In this document: positions 23,783 through 32,526 of the stretch, in pieces
Position numbering within the stretch: position 1 is the first letter of the stretch
Layout of the letters: each line of letters begins with the position of its first letter
DNA from: Trichococcus palustris
Lineage (GTDB): Bacteria > Bacillota > Bacilli > Lactobacillales > Aerococcaceae
DNA length: 48,012 bases
Assembly (NCBI RefSeq): GCF_900114465.1
Contig: NZ_FOTD01000019.1
Location: 1 to 48,012 of the forward strand
Direction: 5' to 3'
Notes under the pieces: generated by a model
Database searches by the model: none
Told to the model about the DNA's origin: nothing
Seen by the model: only the letters and a program-made list of their open reading frames with translations
Translations under genes and position numbers: made by a program

Positions 23783-25114
23783 ATGAAAAGAAAAGCAATC
23801 CAATTTATGATTCTCGCTATTTATTTTTTGAGCCCCTTACCCATTGCCTTCATCTCGCTAAAAGGGCTAAACTTCAGCATCGCAGCACCCGCTTTTATCG
23901 GAACCGTCAGCTACACTTGGTTGTTGTCTGAACTGATAACGGCCGCAAGACCTAAGTTCATCGAAAAATACTTCAGTCTGGATAAGTTCCATCGTTTCCA
24001 CGGCATCATGGCCATCGTCGCTTTGGCGCTTGGCATGCTGCATAAAGAATGGGCCAGCTTTGCTTGGGGAGAGTTCGAATTTTCGACTGTATTCGGGGAT
24101 TTTGCCATCATGCTGTTCCTGCTGTTGACTGTCCTGTCTGTGATCTTCATGACCGGCTGGCTAAGGAGAATCAAAATAATAAAAATAGTGAAGGATACAT
24201 TAGGAGGGTTCGCCTTCACCAAATACGGAACCATGAAAGTTCTCCATAATTTCAATATTGTCGCCATCATCGCACTATCTGTGCATGTCATCACCATCGC
24301 CTACTTTGTCCGGGCCGATATGACATTGACCATGATGTACGCCCTTTATTTCATCGTTTCTTTGGGCTTCTATGTGTACCATAAGCTGATCCGGCCTATT
24401 CTATTGAAGAAAAATATTTATACCATAACCGATGTGGTGAATGAAACTGACCAGATCGTCAGTTTGACGCTGGCAGCCGAAAACGGACGGATCTTTGATT
24501 ACAAAGCCGGCCAATTCATCTATCTAAGGGTCAAGGATGAAAATTATACTTTTGAAGAACACCCTTTTTCTTTGACTTCCGCACCGGAAAATCCACATGC
24601 CCTTTCCGTATCCATCAAAGATTCCGGCGACTACACGCACATCATCCAACGCATCACACCAGGGACGAAAGTGACCGTCGAAGGTCCTTATGGCGGCTTA
24701 TGGCAACCGCTGGAAGACATCCAAAACACGGATAAAAGCTTAGTGCTGTTCGCCGGCGGTGTCGGTGTTACACCTATGCTGGGTATCTTGGAAAGCCTGC
24801 GTCAAAAAAATGCCAAAAATAAAGCGGTGCTCATCTGGAGTTTGCGCAACGAGAATGAACTTGCCTATGCAGCGGAACTGGCTTCTTTCCAGAAAGATAT
24901 GCCCAATTTCACATTCGTTCCTTTTTATTCAACCACGCACGGTTACTTGGATGCGGAAAAAACGGAAGCCATTTTCAAATCCGTTGCAGTTCCCTATGCC
25001 ACCAGCGAATTTGTCCTTTGCGGTCCCAAAGGATTCATGCACACCATTGAATCGACGCTTGTTTCCAAAGATGTGTCAAAACAAAAAATCCATTTTGAAT
25101 CATTTGGATTGTAA
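23783..25114 (+). CDS. Ferric-reductase-like membrane flavocytochrome
   Basis: 443 aa from the ATG at 23783, placed 8 nt after GGAGG; an ATG two codons upstream is only 2 nt from it. The N-terminal half has six hydrophobic helices with His in FHRFHGIMA, MLHKEW, VLHNFN and SVHVITI, as in ferric-reductase-like haem-binding domains. The C-terminal half is a ferredoxin-reductase-type module with EEHPFSLTS (FAD), FAGGVGVTPMLG (NAD(P) Gly-rich) and LCGPKGF. It would move electrons from cytoplasmic NAD(P)H through FAD and haem across the membrane. The lipoprotein gene 35 nt downstream is a plausible outside acceptor. Confidence 0.88.
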   Translation: MKRKAIQFMILAIYFLSPLPIAFISLKGLNFSIAAPAFIGTVSYTWLLSELITAARPKFIEKYFSLDKFHRFHGIMAIVALALGMLHKEWASFAWGEFEFSTVFGDFAIMLFLLLTVLSVIFMTGWLRRIKIIKIVKDTLGGFAFTKYGTMKVLHNFNIVAIIALSVHVITIAYFVRADMTLTMMYALYFIVSLGFYVYHKLIRPILLKKNIYTITDVVNETDQIVSLTLAAENGRIFDYKAGQFIYLRVKDENYTFEEHPFSLTSAPENPHALSVSIKDSGDYTHIIQRITPGTKVTVEGPYGGLWQPLEDIQNTDKSLVLFAGGVGVTPMLGILESLRQKNAKNKAVLIWSLRNENELAYAAELASFQKDMPNFTFVPFYSTTHGYLDAEKTEAIFKSVAVPYATSEFVLCGPKGFMHTIESTLVSKDVSKQKIHFESFGL

Positions 25115-25149
25115 AAAGTGACGGAAGTCCAAAAAAAGGAGAAACTAAA

Positions 25150-25572
25150 ATGAAAAACAACAACAAAGCAAAAATGATTACCCTCTTACTTGGTGCAGGC
25201 TTACTATTCGGGGCATGCGGAACGACGCAGGCAACCACTACCGACAAGGCATCCACCAGCGCCGCTGCCAGTTCAGCTGTTCCAGCCTCGAAAGCTGCGT
25301 CGTCATCCAGCACCGCTTCATCTTCCAGTGCCCAGTCGAATGCAAAAACCTTTACCCTTGATGAATTAGCGAAATATGACGGAAAGAACGGAAATGATGC
25401 CTATGTCGCCGTTGCCGGCATCGTCTATGATGTCACCCATGCGCAGAAATGGCAGAACGGGAACCATTACGGGGTACAGGCGGGTACCGACTTGACCACC
25501 GCCATCAACAAGTCCCCGCACGGCAGCTCCGTTTTAGAAGGTCTACCGATTGTCGGGACATTGGTTAACTGA
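25150..25572 (+). CDS. Lipoprotein with cytochrome-b5-like haem-binding domain
   Basis: 140 aa. A lipoprotein signal peptide ends at LFGAC (C23). It is followed by a Ser/Ala/Thr-rich flexible linker (about 24-66), then a cytochrome b5-like domain starting FTLDELAKYDGKNG and containing VAVAGIVYDVTH. Candidate haem ligands are the His of NGNHYG and of SPHGSS. It should be anchored on the outer face of the membrane. The gene follows the flavocytochrome in the same operon (AAGGAG ribosome site), so it probably relays electrons from it to external acceptors (inference). Confidence 0.87.
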   Translation: MKNNNKAKMITLLLGAGLLFGACGTTQATTTDKASTSAAASSAVPASKAASSSSTASSSSAQSNAKTFTLDELAKYDGKNGNDAYVAVAGIVYDVTHAQKWQNGNHYGVQAGTDLTTAINKSPHGSSVLEGLPIVGTLVN

Positions 25573-25605
25573 TCCAGTAATCACTCATGAAACTGCATGG
25601 CAATA

Positions 25606-25655
25606 AAAATAGACACCGTTCAATTCTCATTCCAGAATTGAACGGTGTCTATTTT
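25606..25655. terminator. Perfect 22-bp bidirectional terminator
   Basis: The stem 25606-25627 is exactly complementary to 25634-25655 (core GACACCGTTCAATTCT) with A and T runs on either side. It serves the convergent lipoprotein (plus) and MFS (minus) transcripts. Confidence 0.9.
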
Positions 25656-25672
25656 CTCGTTAGTGCTATTTT

Positions 25673-26911
25673 TTACTGAATCGTTTCCGTGATTGCTTTC
25701 GCGGCAGTTGTTTTTTTCTTGTAAACAAGATCCAATATCAACCCGCAAGTTGCAACAGCGATTGCTACGTAGAAAGCTTTTGTGAAGTCGCCGTTGTTGG
25801 CGGCGGAGATGCCTGCCGTTACTTTCGGCGCAACGAAAGCCGATGTCGAATAGCCGATGAAGACGATGCCGTAGTTGACCCCTTGGTATCTCGGACCGAA
25901 ATTATCCATGACCAATGACGGGAACACACCCATGACGCCGCCGAAACATAAGCCCAGACCAACGATTCCCAGTGTAAAACCGATCATCGATTTGACGAAG
26001 ATCAGGACTAAGAAAGTAAGGATGATGACGCTGTACATGATGCTGATGGTCGTTGATTGGCCTAGTTTGTCCGAAACAGCACCCCAGACGACACGGCCCA
26101 AAGTATTGCTGAGAGAATACACGCTGACGTAAACGGCTGCTGCTGCAGCGGTCAGACCAAACATGGATTGCCCAATCGGAGAAGCATTTGAAGCGATCAT
26201 CAAGCCTGAGAAAGCACCCATTGCGAACATCAAGATGATCAGATAGAATTTTCCGTCCTGCAGCATCTCTTTCCAATTCTTGTTCACGACCGGTTTTTTA
26301 GCCGCTGCAGCAGCCGCTGCTGCATTCATATTTTTTGGCATATAATCTTTCGGCGCAACCTTGATGAAGAGGCTGCAAGTGAAGCTGATGATGGCATAGG
26401 CGATCCCCATCCGCACGAATGTGGTGCTGACGCCTTGACTCTGGATCAATTGGTTAGCGATCGGCGCTGCGATGATGGCCGCTCCGCCCATGCCTGCCGT
26501 GATCAATCCGGAAGCCAAACCTTTTTTATCCGGGAAGAAACGGATCGTGTTGCTTAGGCAGCCTGAGTAAGCGAAGCCTTGACCGAAGCCGGCCATCAAA
26601 CCATAGTACACGTACAATTGAGTCAAGCTTGTTGCCGTACCTGTCAAAGCAAAACCGACGCCGAACAATACTGCACCGGCCATCGTGCTCCATTTTGACC
26701 AACCTTTATCGGTCAAGAATCCGCCCAAGATCATCGGAATCGGACCCAAAGCCGCATTGATGGCAAATGCCCCCATAACCTCGGGCATCGTCCAACCCCT
26801 TGCGGCAGACAGCGGTCCCGCAAGAACGCTGAATGCATACACTGCACCCGTACACATTAATATCCCCATAGAGCTGACCAAAACAGCCCAACGATTTGTC
26901 TCCTTTTTCAT
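25673..26911 (-). CDS. OFA-type MFS transporter (oxalate/formate antiporter family)
   Basis: 412 aa from the ATG at 26911, 8 nt after GGAGGAG. Twelve helices; the opening NRWAVLVSSMGILMCTGAVYAFSVLAGPL and the GFGQGFAYSGCLSNTIRFFPDKKGLASG block are typical of the OFA family of carboxylate transporters. An Ala-rich cytoplasmic loop (AAAAAAAAKK) joins the two halves. It lies 14 nt after a CoA-transferase gene, so it likely imports or exchanges the carboxylic acid activated by that enzyme. The precise acid is unknown. Confidence 0.85.
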   Translation of the reverse strand: MKKETNRWAVLVSSMGILMCTGAVYAFSVLAGPLSAARGWTMPEVMGAFAINAALGPIPMILGGFLTDKGWSKWSTMAGAVLFGVGFALTGTATSLTQLYVYYGLMAGFGQGFAYSGCLSNTIRFFPDKKGLASGLITAGMGGAAIIAAPIANQLIQSQGVSTTFVRMGIAYAIISFTCSLFIKVAPKDYMPKNMNAAAAAAAAKKPVVNKNWKEMLQDGKFYLIILMFAMGAFSGLMIASNASPIGQSMFGLTAAAAAVYVSVYSLSNTLGRVVWGAVSDKLGQSTTISIMYSVIILTFLVLIFVKSMIGFTLGIVGLGLCFGGVMGVFPSLVMDNFGPRYQGVNYGIVFIGYSTSAFVAPKVTAGISAANNGDFTKAFYVAIAVATCGLILDLVYKKKTTAAKAITETIQ

Positions 26912-26925
26912 CAACAACACTCCTC

Positions 26926-28494
26926 CTATTTTCCGTTAGCCATAACGATATCTTTTAATTTACCCCATTTTTCTTCGAACATGCCTGTATTCATAACCTT
27001 TAGATCTTCTGCAATCAATGGTTTGAAGCCCATTTGACCCAAGACATCCTTTTCCAGATCGACACCTGGCGCAATCTCAATCAAGCGCAGTTTTCCATTT
27101 TCCAGGTCGAATACCGCACGTTCTGTTACGTACAACACTTCTTGCTTCACTTCAGATGCATATTCGCCGCTGAAGGTAACCTGTTCCACTTCCGATACGA
27201 ATTTCTTCGCTTTTCCTTCTTGGATGATCGTCAATTTGCCGTCCTTCACTTCTTGCTGCAATCCGCCGGCAGTAAAGGTACCTGCAAACACCAATTTTTT
27301 AGCGGCTTGGGAAATATTGATGAATCCGCCGCAACCAGCCACACGGTTGCCGAATTTGGAGACATTCACATTGCCGCATGAATCGGTCTGTGCCAATCCC
27401 AAAACGGAAAGATCCAAGCCGCCGCCGTCGTAGAAGTCGAACTGTGCATGGTGATCCATGATGGCTTCGCTGTTATAGGCATGGCCGAAATCCTTCAAAC
27501 CTGCCGGCACGCCGCCGATCGAACCTGCTTCGGTCGTCAGGATCAATTGATCGCTGATACCTTCTTCAGCACCGACTGTAGCGACATTGACAGGAATCCC
27601 TACCCCTAGGTTCAAGACTGTAGACGGAACCAATTCCATCGCTGCACGGCGCGCGATGACCTTGCGGGCATCCAACGGAAGTGCATCAACAGCATTCAAA
27701 GGCACTTTCGTGGCGCCGGAAAAGGCTGGGTTGTATTCCGTATTTTCGGTTTGGAATTGATTTCCTGGTTGAGCAACGACGATGTAGTCGATCAGGATGC
27801 CTGGAACCTTCACGTCTTTCGGATTCAAGGTTCCGGCCGCAGCCAATGTTTCAACCTGAGCAATCACGATGCCGCCGGAATTTTTCACGGCCTGTGCCAC
27901 AGGTAGGACTTCCATATGCAAGCCTTCTTTTTCGAGCGTCAAATTGCCTTTTTCATCTGCGACTGTTCCGCGGATGAGACCAACGTTAACCGGGAAAGTT
28001 GGGTAGAATAACCATTCTTCTCCTTCGATTTCAATCAGCTTCACGATGTCTTCTGTTGTGCAGGGAGACAGCTTGCCGCCTTCAAGACGAGGATCGACAA
28101 ACGTCCGCATGCCTACTTTTGTGAACAAGCCAGGTCGTTTCGCAGCGATTTCGCGATACAATTGGGTAATGACCCCTTGCGGCAGGTTGTACGCTTCGCA
28201 TTTATTTTCCACGATCAGGTCACTGATTTGTGGCGAGGCGCTCACGATGCCGCCGATCCAGCGTTTGATCAATCCTTCATGCGCTAAATGGCTCATGCCT
28301 TTTGTGCGGCGATCGCCTACAGCGCTCGCATGGATGACCGTCAAGTTTTTCGGATGCCCCTCTGCTTTAAAGCGATCTTCGATGGAAATCGCCATTTCCT
28401 CATTTACGCAAGCCATCCCAAACCCGGTCAAAGCCACCGTGCTGTTATCTTTTATCAATTTAGCCGCTTCCGCTGCTGTAATTACTTTTGTCAT
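26926..28494 (-). CDS. Acetyl/propionate CoA-transferase (family I, fused alpha-beta)
   Basis: 522 aa from the ATG at 28494, behind GAGGAGGAAG; the upstream ATG only adds the ribosome site itself. Fused alpha and beta halves as in propionate CoA-transferase/YdiF. The N-terminal half has VTAAEAAKLIKD-like and GFGMACVNEE blocks; the catalytic Glu is in TTEAGSIGGVPAG in the second half, after LGVGIPVNVATV. It transfers CoA between acetyl-CoA or another donor and a carboxylic acid. The transporter downstream and the flavoprotein upstream suggest a carboxylate-utilisation route. Confidence 0.92.
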   Translation of the reverse strand: MTKVITAAEAAKLIKDNSTVALTGFGMACVNEEMAISIEDRFKAEGHPKNLTVIHASAVGDRRTKGMSHLAHEGLIKRWIGGIVSASPQISDLIVENKCEAYNLPQGVITQLYREIAAKRPGLFTKVGMRTFVDPRLEGGKLSPCTTEDIVKLIEIEGEEWLFYPTFPVNVGLIRGTVADEKGNLTLEKEGLHMEVLPVAQAVKNSGGIVIAQVETLAAAGTLNPKDVKVPGILIDYIVVAQPGNQFQTENTEYNPAFSGATKVPLNAVDALPLDARKVIARRAAMELVPSTVLNLGVGIPVNVATVGAEEGISDQLILTTEAGSIGGVPAGLKDFGHAYNSEAIMDHHAQFDFYDGGGLDLSVLGLAQTDSCGNVNVSKFGNRVAGCGGFINISQAAKKLVFAGTFTAGGLQQEVKDGKLTIIQEGKAKKFVSEVEQVTFSGEYASEVKQEVLYVTERAVFDLENGKLRLIEIAPGVDLEKDVLGQMGFKPLIAEDLKVMNTGMFEEKWGKLKDIVMANGK

Positions 28495-28581
28495 AACTTC
28501 TTCCTCCTCATTGCTCGTCATTTCACATAACTATTTTAATGAAAAAGCTCAGCTTTGCTTCCGAGCTTTCTGCATTCCTTC

Positions 28582-29517
28582 TTAATAAGTGATCTTCAGT
28601 GATCCAAGAATTTCTTCCGCATCCTTGAACAAGCTTTCGATGATTTCTCTTGCTGGACGGATGTCATTTACCATACCAGTGATTTGGCCGGCCATTACCG
28701 AACCGTTTTCGACATCACCTTCATAGACCGCTTTGCTCAAAGAGCCAAGTGACAATTCTTCCAATTCATCACGTGAAGCATTGTTGTTTTCCAGTTCCTG
28801 GAACTTCGCAAGCATCTTGTTCTTGATGGAACGTACGGGTGCTCCATTTCTGCGTCCCGTTACGACGGTTGCCGTGTCATCCGCATCCAAGACTGCTTGT
28901 TTGAAGGTGGCCGGTACCGGGCATTCTTCCGCCGATAGGAATAACGTTCCTACTTGGATACCTTGCGCGCCCATGCTGTACATCGCTACGACTCCGCGGC
29001 CGTCACCGACTCCGCCGGCTCCCAAAACAGGGATGTTTACAGCACTGACAACTTGCGGCACTAAGCACATCGTCGTTGTCTCGCCAACGTGTCCGCCAGC
29101 TTCAGTCCCTTCAGCAACGATCGCATCGGCACCTAACGCTTCCATCTTCTGCGCATGTTTCACGGATGCTACAACCGGAATGACTTTTACGCCGGCTTCT
29201 TTAAATTTCGGCATGAACGGCTTCGGTGTGCCTGCACCGGTTGTGACAACTTTCACGCCTTCTTCGATGACGACATCCACTAATTCAGGACAATTCTTCA
29301 TCATCAACATCAAATTAACTGCAAATGGTTTCTTCGTTAAAGATTTGCATTTTTGGATTTCTGCCCGCAATTGATCTGCCGTCATTCCGCCTGAAGCGAT
29401 GATGCCCAATCCGCCTGCATTTGAAACGGCTGAAGCGATATCCGCTGTCGCGATCCGTGCCATTGCGCCTTGAAAAATAGGGTATTCGATTCCTAGCATT
29501 TCGCATATTGTTGTCAT
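28582..29517 (-). CDS. FabK/nitronate monooxygenase-family flavoprotein
   Basis: 311 aa FMN-binding TIM-barrel. EYPIFQGAMARIA at the N-terminus, GTEAGGHVGE with the catalytic-type His, and LGAGGVGDGRGV plus GIQVGTLFL (FMN phosphate site) are family hallmarks. Length and motifs fit enoyl-ACP reductase II (FabK) as well as 2-nitropropane dioxygenase. Because it is clustered with a CoA-transferase and carboxylate transporter rather than with fab genes, an enoyl-CoA reductase-like role is plausible. AAGAAGGAAAA precedes the ATG. Confidence 0.82.
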   Translation of the reverse strand: MTTICEMLGIEYPIFQGAMARIATADIASAVSNAGGLGIIASGGMTADQLRAEIQKCKSLTKKPFAVNLMLMMKNCPELVDVVIEEGVKVVTTGAGTPKPFMPKFKEAGVKVIPVVASVKHAQKMEALGADAIVAEGTEAGGHVGETTTMCLVPQVVSAVNIPVLGAGGVGDGRGVVAMYSMGAQGIQVGTLFLSAEECPVPATFKQAVLDADDTATVVTGRRNGAPVRSIKNKMLAKFQELENNNASRDELEELSLGSLSKAVYEGDVENGSVMAGQITGMVNDIRPAREIIESLFKDAEEILGSLKITY

Positions 29518-29627
29518 CTTTTTTTCCTTCTTCCATCTATTGTAAATGATTATTTAAAGTATTTTTTTGAAGTGTAAGTTCCGCTCAGCTTCCGAAGAGT
29601 TTGCTCATAACTTCTTTTGATATTTGT

Positions 29628-29656
29628 ATTATATGTTTGATGCGAATATTTGTGAA
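29628..29656 (-). promoter_or_regulatory. Promoter of the CoA-transferase operon
   Basis: Minus strand TTCACA (29651-29656), 17-nt spacer, TATAAT (29628-29633). The upstream LysR-type site at 29679-29696 is centred roughly 65 bp before the expected start of transcription, the usual activation position. Confidence 0.6.
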
Positions 29657-29678
29657 ATACTAATCTTTCCGTATCGGC

Positions 29679-29847
29679 TATAACCGTTTTGTTATAAGTT
29701 CATGGTAAAAAATTCACGGAAAACTTAGAGAACCTGTTCAAAATGGGGCTTAACAATTCAGATCGGTTCTGCTATACTATTTTTGATAATTATTCAGCAT
29801 AGCTTTTTTGTTCTAGGTAACAATCGACCGGATAACCTTTTTGTTAT
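29679..29847. promoter_or_regulatory. Two matching LysR-type operators
   Basis: TATAAC-CGTTTT-GTTATA (29679-29696) and ATAAC-CTTTTT-GTTAT (29832-29847) share the ATAAC-N6-GTTAT inverted repeat, which fits the LysR T-N11-A pattern. The second overlaps a TATAAT (29845-29850) that could be the regulator's own -10, giving autoregulation. A further inverted repeat, ATTGTGAAA/TTTCACAAT, lies at 29849-29874. Confidence 0.6.
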
Positions 29848-30019
29848 AATTGTGAAAAAATTATCTTTCACAATCAAACGTCCTTTATAATAAGGCTAGT
29901 ATTCCCGCAACAGCAGCGCAATGCCTTTACACGAATCTGATCAAACAAAGACTGAACGCCTCTCTTGTTACATTTAAAGACTCCAATGGGGGGCATTCAT
30001 CCAAGAAAGGAAGAAATAC

Positions 30020-30949
30020 ATGCTACAGCAATCCACTATCATCGCTTACTTGGATGCTATCGTCACGGAAGGTACCTTTACCCAAGCAGCGAAATCCTTA
30101 TATATTTCACAACCTTATCTCAGCAAAGCCATCAGCACGCTCGAAGACGAGATCCAGACAAAATTGGTCGAGCGCAACCGAACCCCCATGGAGTTGACCT
30201 ATGCGGGCGAACGGTTCCTTTCCCATATGAAAAAGATGCAGAGTCAGTACGAAGACATGCTGAACGAATTGACGATGATCACAAACCTGAAATACGGGCG
30301 GCTCCGGATCGGCGTACATCCTATCATGGGATCCTTTTTACTGCCTATGGTCCTGCCGAAATTCCATCAAAAATATCCAGGCATCGTCCTAAAGATCATT
30401 GAACAAAATCCCCAAGCGACGGAAGAGGATTTGCTGGACAATAAGGTGGATCTATATCTGGGGATGATGCCCATCCATAACGAACAGCTTTCCTACACGG
30501 TTTTGGCAGAGGATCGCTGGTGCGTCATCGTGCCCAGCACCAGCTCGCTTTATCAGCCCGGATTAACGAAAATCGAAAAATTCCCTTACCCCTTGAATAT
30601 GCTGAAGAATGAAAAATATGTGCTCACGCCTTCCCAGTCCGGCATCCGCAGACAAGCGAACGAATTCCTGAAAAGTTTGGATATTAAGCCGGATATTGTC
30701 ATGGAAAGCCAAAACATTACCACTGCAGCCGCACTTTCAAAAAAGGGTATGGGCCTGACTTTCCTGCCGAAAAGCATCCTGCATGACAACGAATCAATGG
30801 ATTCCTATAATATTTTTTATATTCCGACAAACGTTGTCCGCACGCGTTATTTCATTGCCTACAGCAAAGACAAGACCCTGTCCTCTGTCGACATCGCCAT
30901 GATTGATATGGCGAAAGAGCTGATGAAAGAATACAACGATAGTCTCTAA
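30020..30949 (+). CDS. LysR-family transcriptional regulator
   Basis: 309 aa. The N-terminal winged helix (1-60) shows FTQAAKSLYISQPYLSKAISTLEDEIQTKLVERN, and the rest is the two-lobed effector-binding domain, with LRIGVHPIMGSFLLP opening lobe I. Divergent from the FabK-like/CoA-transferase/OFA operon, and two identical-core operators lie between. It is the probable regulator, with a carboxylate or CoA ester as effector (inference). GGAAGAA precedes the ATG. Confidence 0.93.
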   Translation: MLQQSTIIAYLDAIVTEGTFTQAAKSLYISQPYLSKAISTLEDEIQTKLVERNRTPMELTYAGERFLSHMKKMQSQYEDMLNELTMITNLKYGRLRIGVHPIMGSFLLPMVLPKFHQKYPGIVLKIIEQNPQATEEDLLDNKVDLYLGMMPIHNEQLSYTVLAEDRWCVIVPSTSSLYQPGLTKIEKFPYPLNMLKNEKYVLTPSQSGIRRQANEFLKSLDIKPDIVMESQNITTAAALSKKGMGLTFLPKSILHDNESMDSYNIFYIPTNVVRTRYFIAYSKDKTLSSVDIAMIDMAKELMKEYNDSL

Positions 30950-31005
30950 AATAGCTATGAGCATAAAAAATCCAAAATCCTTTTGACTTAACCATGAGGA
31001 TGCCA

Positions 31006-31048
31006 AAAAACTCCCGATCAGCCAATCATAGGCTAACCAGGAGTTTTT
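31006..31048. terminator. Bidirectional terminator after the LysR gene
   Basis: AAAAACTCC (31006-31014) with GGAGTTTTT (31040-31048), and an inner GCC...GGC hairpin. It separates the convergent LysR and methyltransferase genes. Confidence 0.7.
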
Positions 31049-31108
31049 CATTTCAAAAAGGAACGATTATACATCGCTATTTTTAGCCCGACATCTTCGA
31101 ACAATATC

Positions 31109-31663
31109 TTATCCGTTCTTTTTGGCAACTATGCAGTAGAGATCCGGTCCCAAATCAAAAATCTCCGTCACGTTAAACCGTATCATCCCCAAAAGTTCAG
31201 CTAAGTTTTCGCTGGCTATTTTACGATCCAAGGATGGTCCTTTTTCCGTTTCGCGCTTATGGAATTCAATGATAGCAACCGTCCCGTTGGGCTTCAACAT
31301 GTCCCTTACTTTTTGAAGATATTTCGGTTGATCATCGATGTGGTGCAGGACAGTGCTCATCAGTGCGATGTCCAAACTCCCCCTTGCTATACCGGTATCA
31401 TCTTCTGTAACTTTCAGCAACTCAATATTGGTCATTTTTTCTTTCGCCGCTTTTCCAGCGATGATATCCAGCATCTCTTGATCCACATCCAAAGCGTAGA
31501 TGGTGTTTGTCGTCATTTTGGCCGCCGGAACAGTAAAGACACCCGTACCTGCACCGATATCGCAAAGCACATCTCCTTCTTTTAAGCCGATTCTTCTCAA
31601 TGTCTGCTCGGGTTGCAAAACAGCTAAGCGTTGCTCGCTGTCTAGATGTGATTTATCTTTCAT
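31109..31663 (-). CDS. Class I SAM-dependent methyltransferase
   Basis: 184 aa from the ATG at 31663, which follows AAAGGGAG; the longer frame has no ribosome site. A UbiE/Methyltransf_11-like fold: motif I DIGAGTGVFTVPAA, acidic YALDVDQEMLD at strand 2, LDIALMSTVLHHID at strand 4. The substrate is not evident. The C-terminal part is short, so it probably acts on a small molecule. It ends at the shared terminator with the LysR gene and starts 31 nt after the acetyltransferase stop, possibly co-transcribed with it. Confidence 0.85.
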   Translation of the reverse strand: MKDKSHLDSEQRLAVLQPEQTLRRIGLKEGDVLCDIGAGTGVFTVPAAKMTTNTIYALDVDQEMLDIIAGKAAKEKMTNIELLKVTEDDTGIARGSLDIALMSTVLHHIDDQPKYLQKVRDMLKPNGTVAIIEFHKRETEKGPSLDRKIASENLAELLGMIRFNVTEIFDLGPDLYCIVAKKNG

Positions 31664-31694
31664 AATCAGACTCCCTTTTTTCTTATTCGGATGG

Positions 31695-32315
31695 TTAATC
31701 GTTTTTCTTGTCCCAAATATAGGCGTCATGCTTCATCTGCCAATACTCTTTGTCTTCCACAGTGATGGTCCGTAACACGCGGCAAGGATTCCCGACTGCA
31801 ATCACACCGCTCGGAATATCTTTCGTGACGACCGATCCAGATCCGATGACAACATTGTCACCGATGGAAATGCCAGGATTGATAACGGTATTGCCTCCGA
31901 TCCAGACGTCATTGCCGATGGTTACCGGCTTGCCGTATTCCAGCAGCGTGTTGCGCACTTCCGCGTCGAGCGGATGGCCAGCCGTGTAGATGCTTACCCG
32001 CGGACCAAAAAATACATTATTCCCGATCTTCACTTCGCAGACATCGATGATGATGCAGTCATAGTTCGCATAAAAATCATCCCCGATAGTGATATGGCAG
32101 CCATAGTCGCAACGAAAAGGCGGCTCGACATGGATGTTCTCACCGCTTGACGCAAAAAGTTCCTTCAACAGTTGGCTGCGGTATCCCATCTGTTCTTCGG
32201 TGGTGGTGTTGAACAATCTGGTCAACACTCGCGCCTTTTTATTGTCTTTGGCCAATTCCCCATCGCTGGCTAGATATAATTCCCCGGACAACATTCTTTC
32301 TTTTTCTGACATCAT
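31695..32315 (-). CDS. Maltose/galactoside O-acetyltransferase-type protein
   Basis: 206 aa, left-handed beta-helix acetyltransferase of the Maa/LacA group. The N-terminal MLSGELYLASDGEL block and hexapeptide repeats (IGDDFYANYDCII, IGNNVFFGPRV, IGNDVWIGGNTVI, IGDNVVIGSGSVV) are clear, and the catalytic His is in YTAGHPLD. It would acetylate sugars using acetyl-CoA in the cytoplasm, a detoxification-type role. GGGGGG lies before the ATG, and a second ATG immediately follows the first. Confidence 0.92.
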   Translation of the reverse strand: MMSEKERMLSGELYLASDGELAKDNKKARVLTRLFNTTTEEQMGYRSQLLKELFASSGENIHVEPPFRCDYGCHITIGDDFYANYDCIIIDVCEVKIGNNVFFGPRVSIYTAGHPLDAEVRNTLLEYGKPVTIGNDVWIGGNTVINPGISIGDNVVIGSGSVVTKDIPSGVIAVGNPCRVLRTITVEDKEYWQMKHDAYIWDKKND

Positions 32316-32434
32316 GCGAAGCCCCCCTTTTTACTCCCATTATAGCAAAACACTTTTTTTTTGGCGCTTACGGAGGGCCCTGCAAGAAAAAATTATTGCC
32401 CTGTGAAAATCCTGACTGTCAGTAGCTACCATTT

Positions 32435-32448
32435 GTAAAGCGCTACCA
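32435..32448 (+). promoter_or_regulatory. Weak cre-like site upstream of the FMN reductase gene
   Basis: GTAAAGCGCTACCA matches 12 of 14 cre positions, about 80 nt upstream of the gene at 32527. It could equally be a chance palindrome. Confidence 0.2.
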
Positions 32449-32526
32449 AAAAAAGCTAAACTAAAAATATGGATTATCGAAGAAGATGTCCATAAAAATC
32501 CAGCGAACGATATAGGGGGAAAAATT

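Noticed and set aside
29849-29874. ATTGTGAAA/TTTCACAAT inverted repeat considered as a terminator
   Set aside because: No T run and it lies in a promoter region; more likely an operator.
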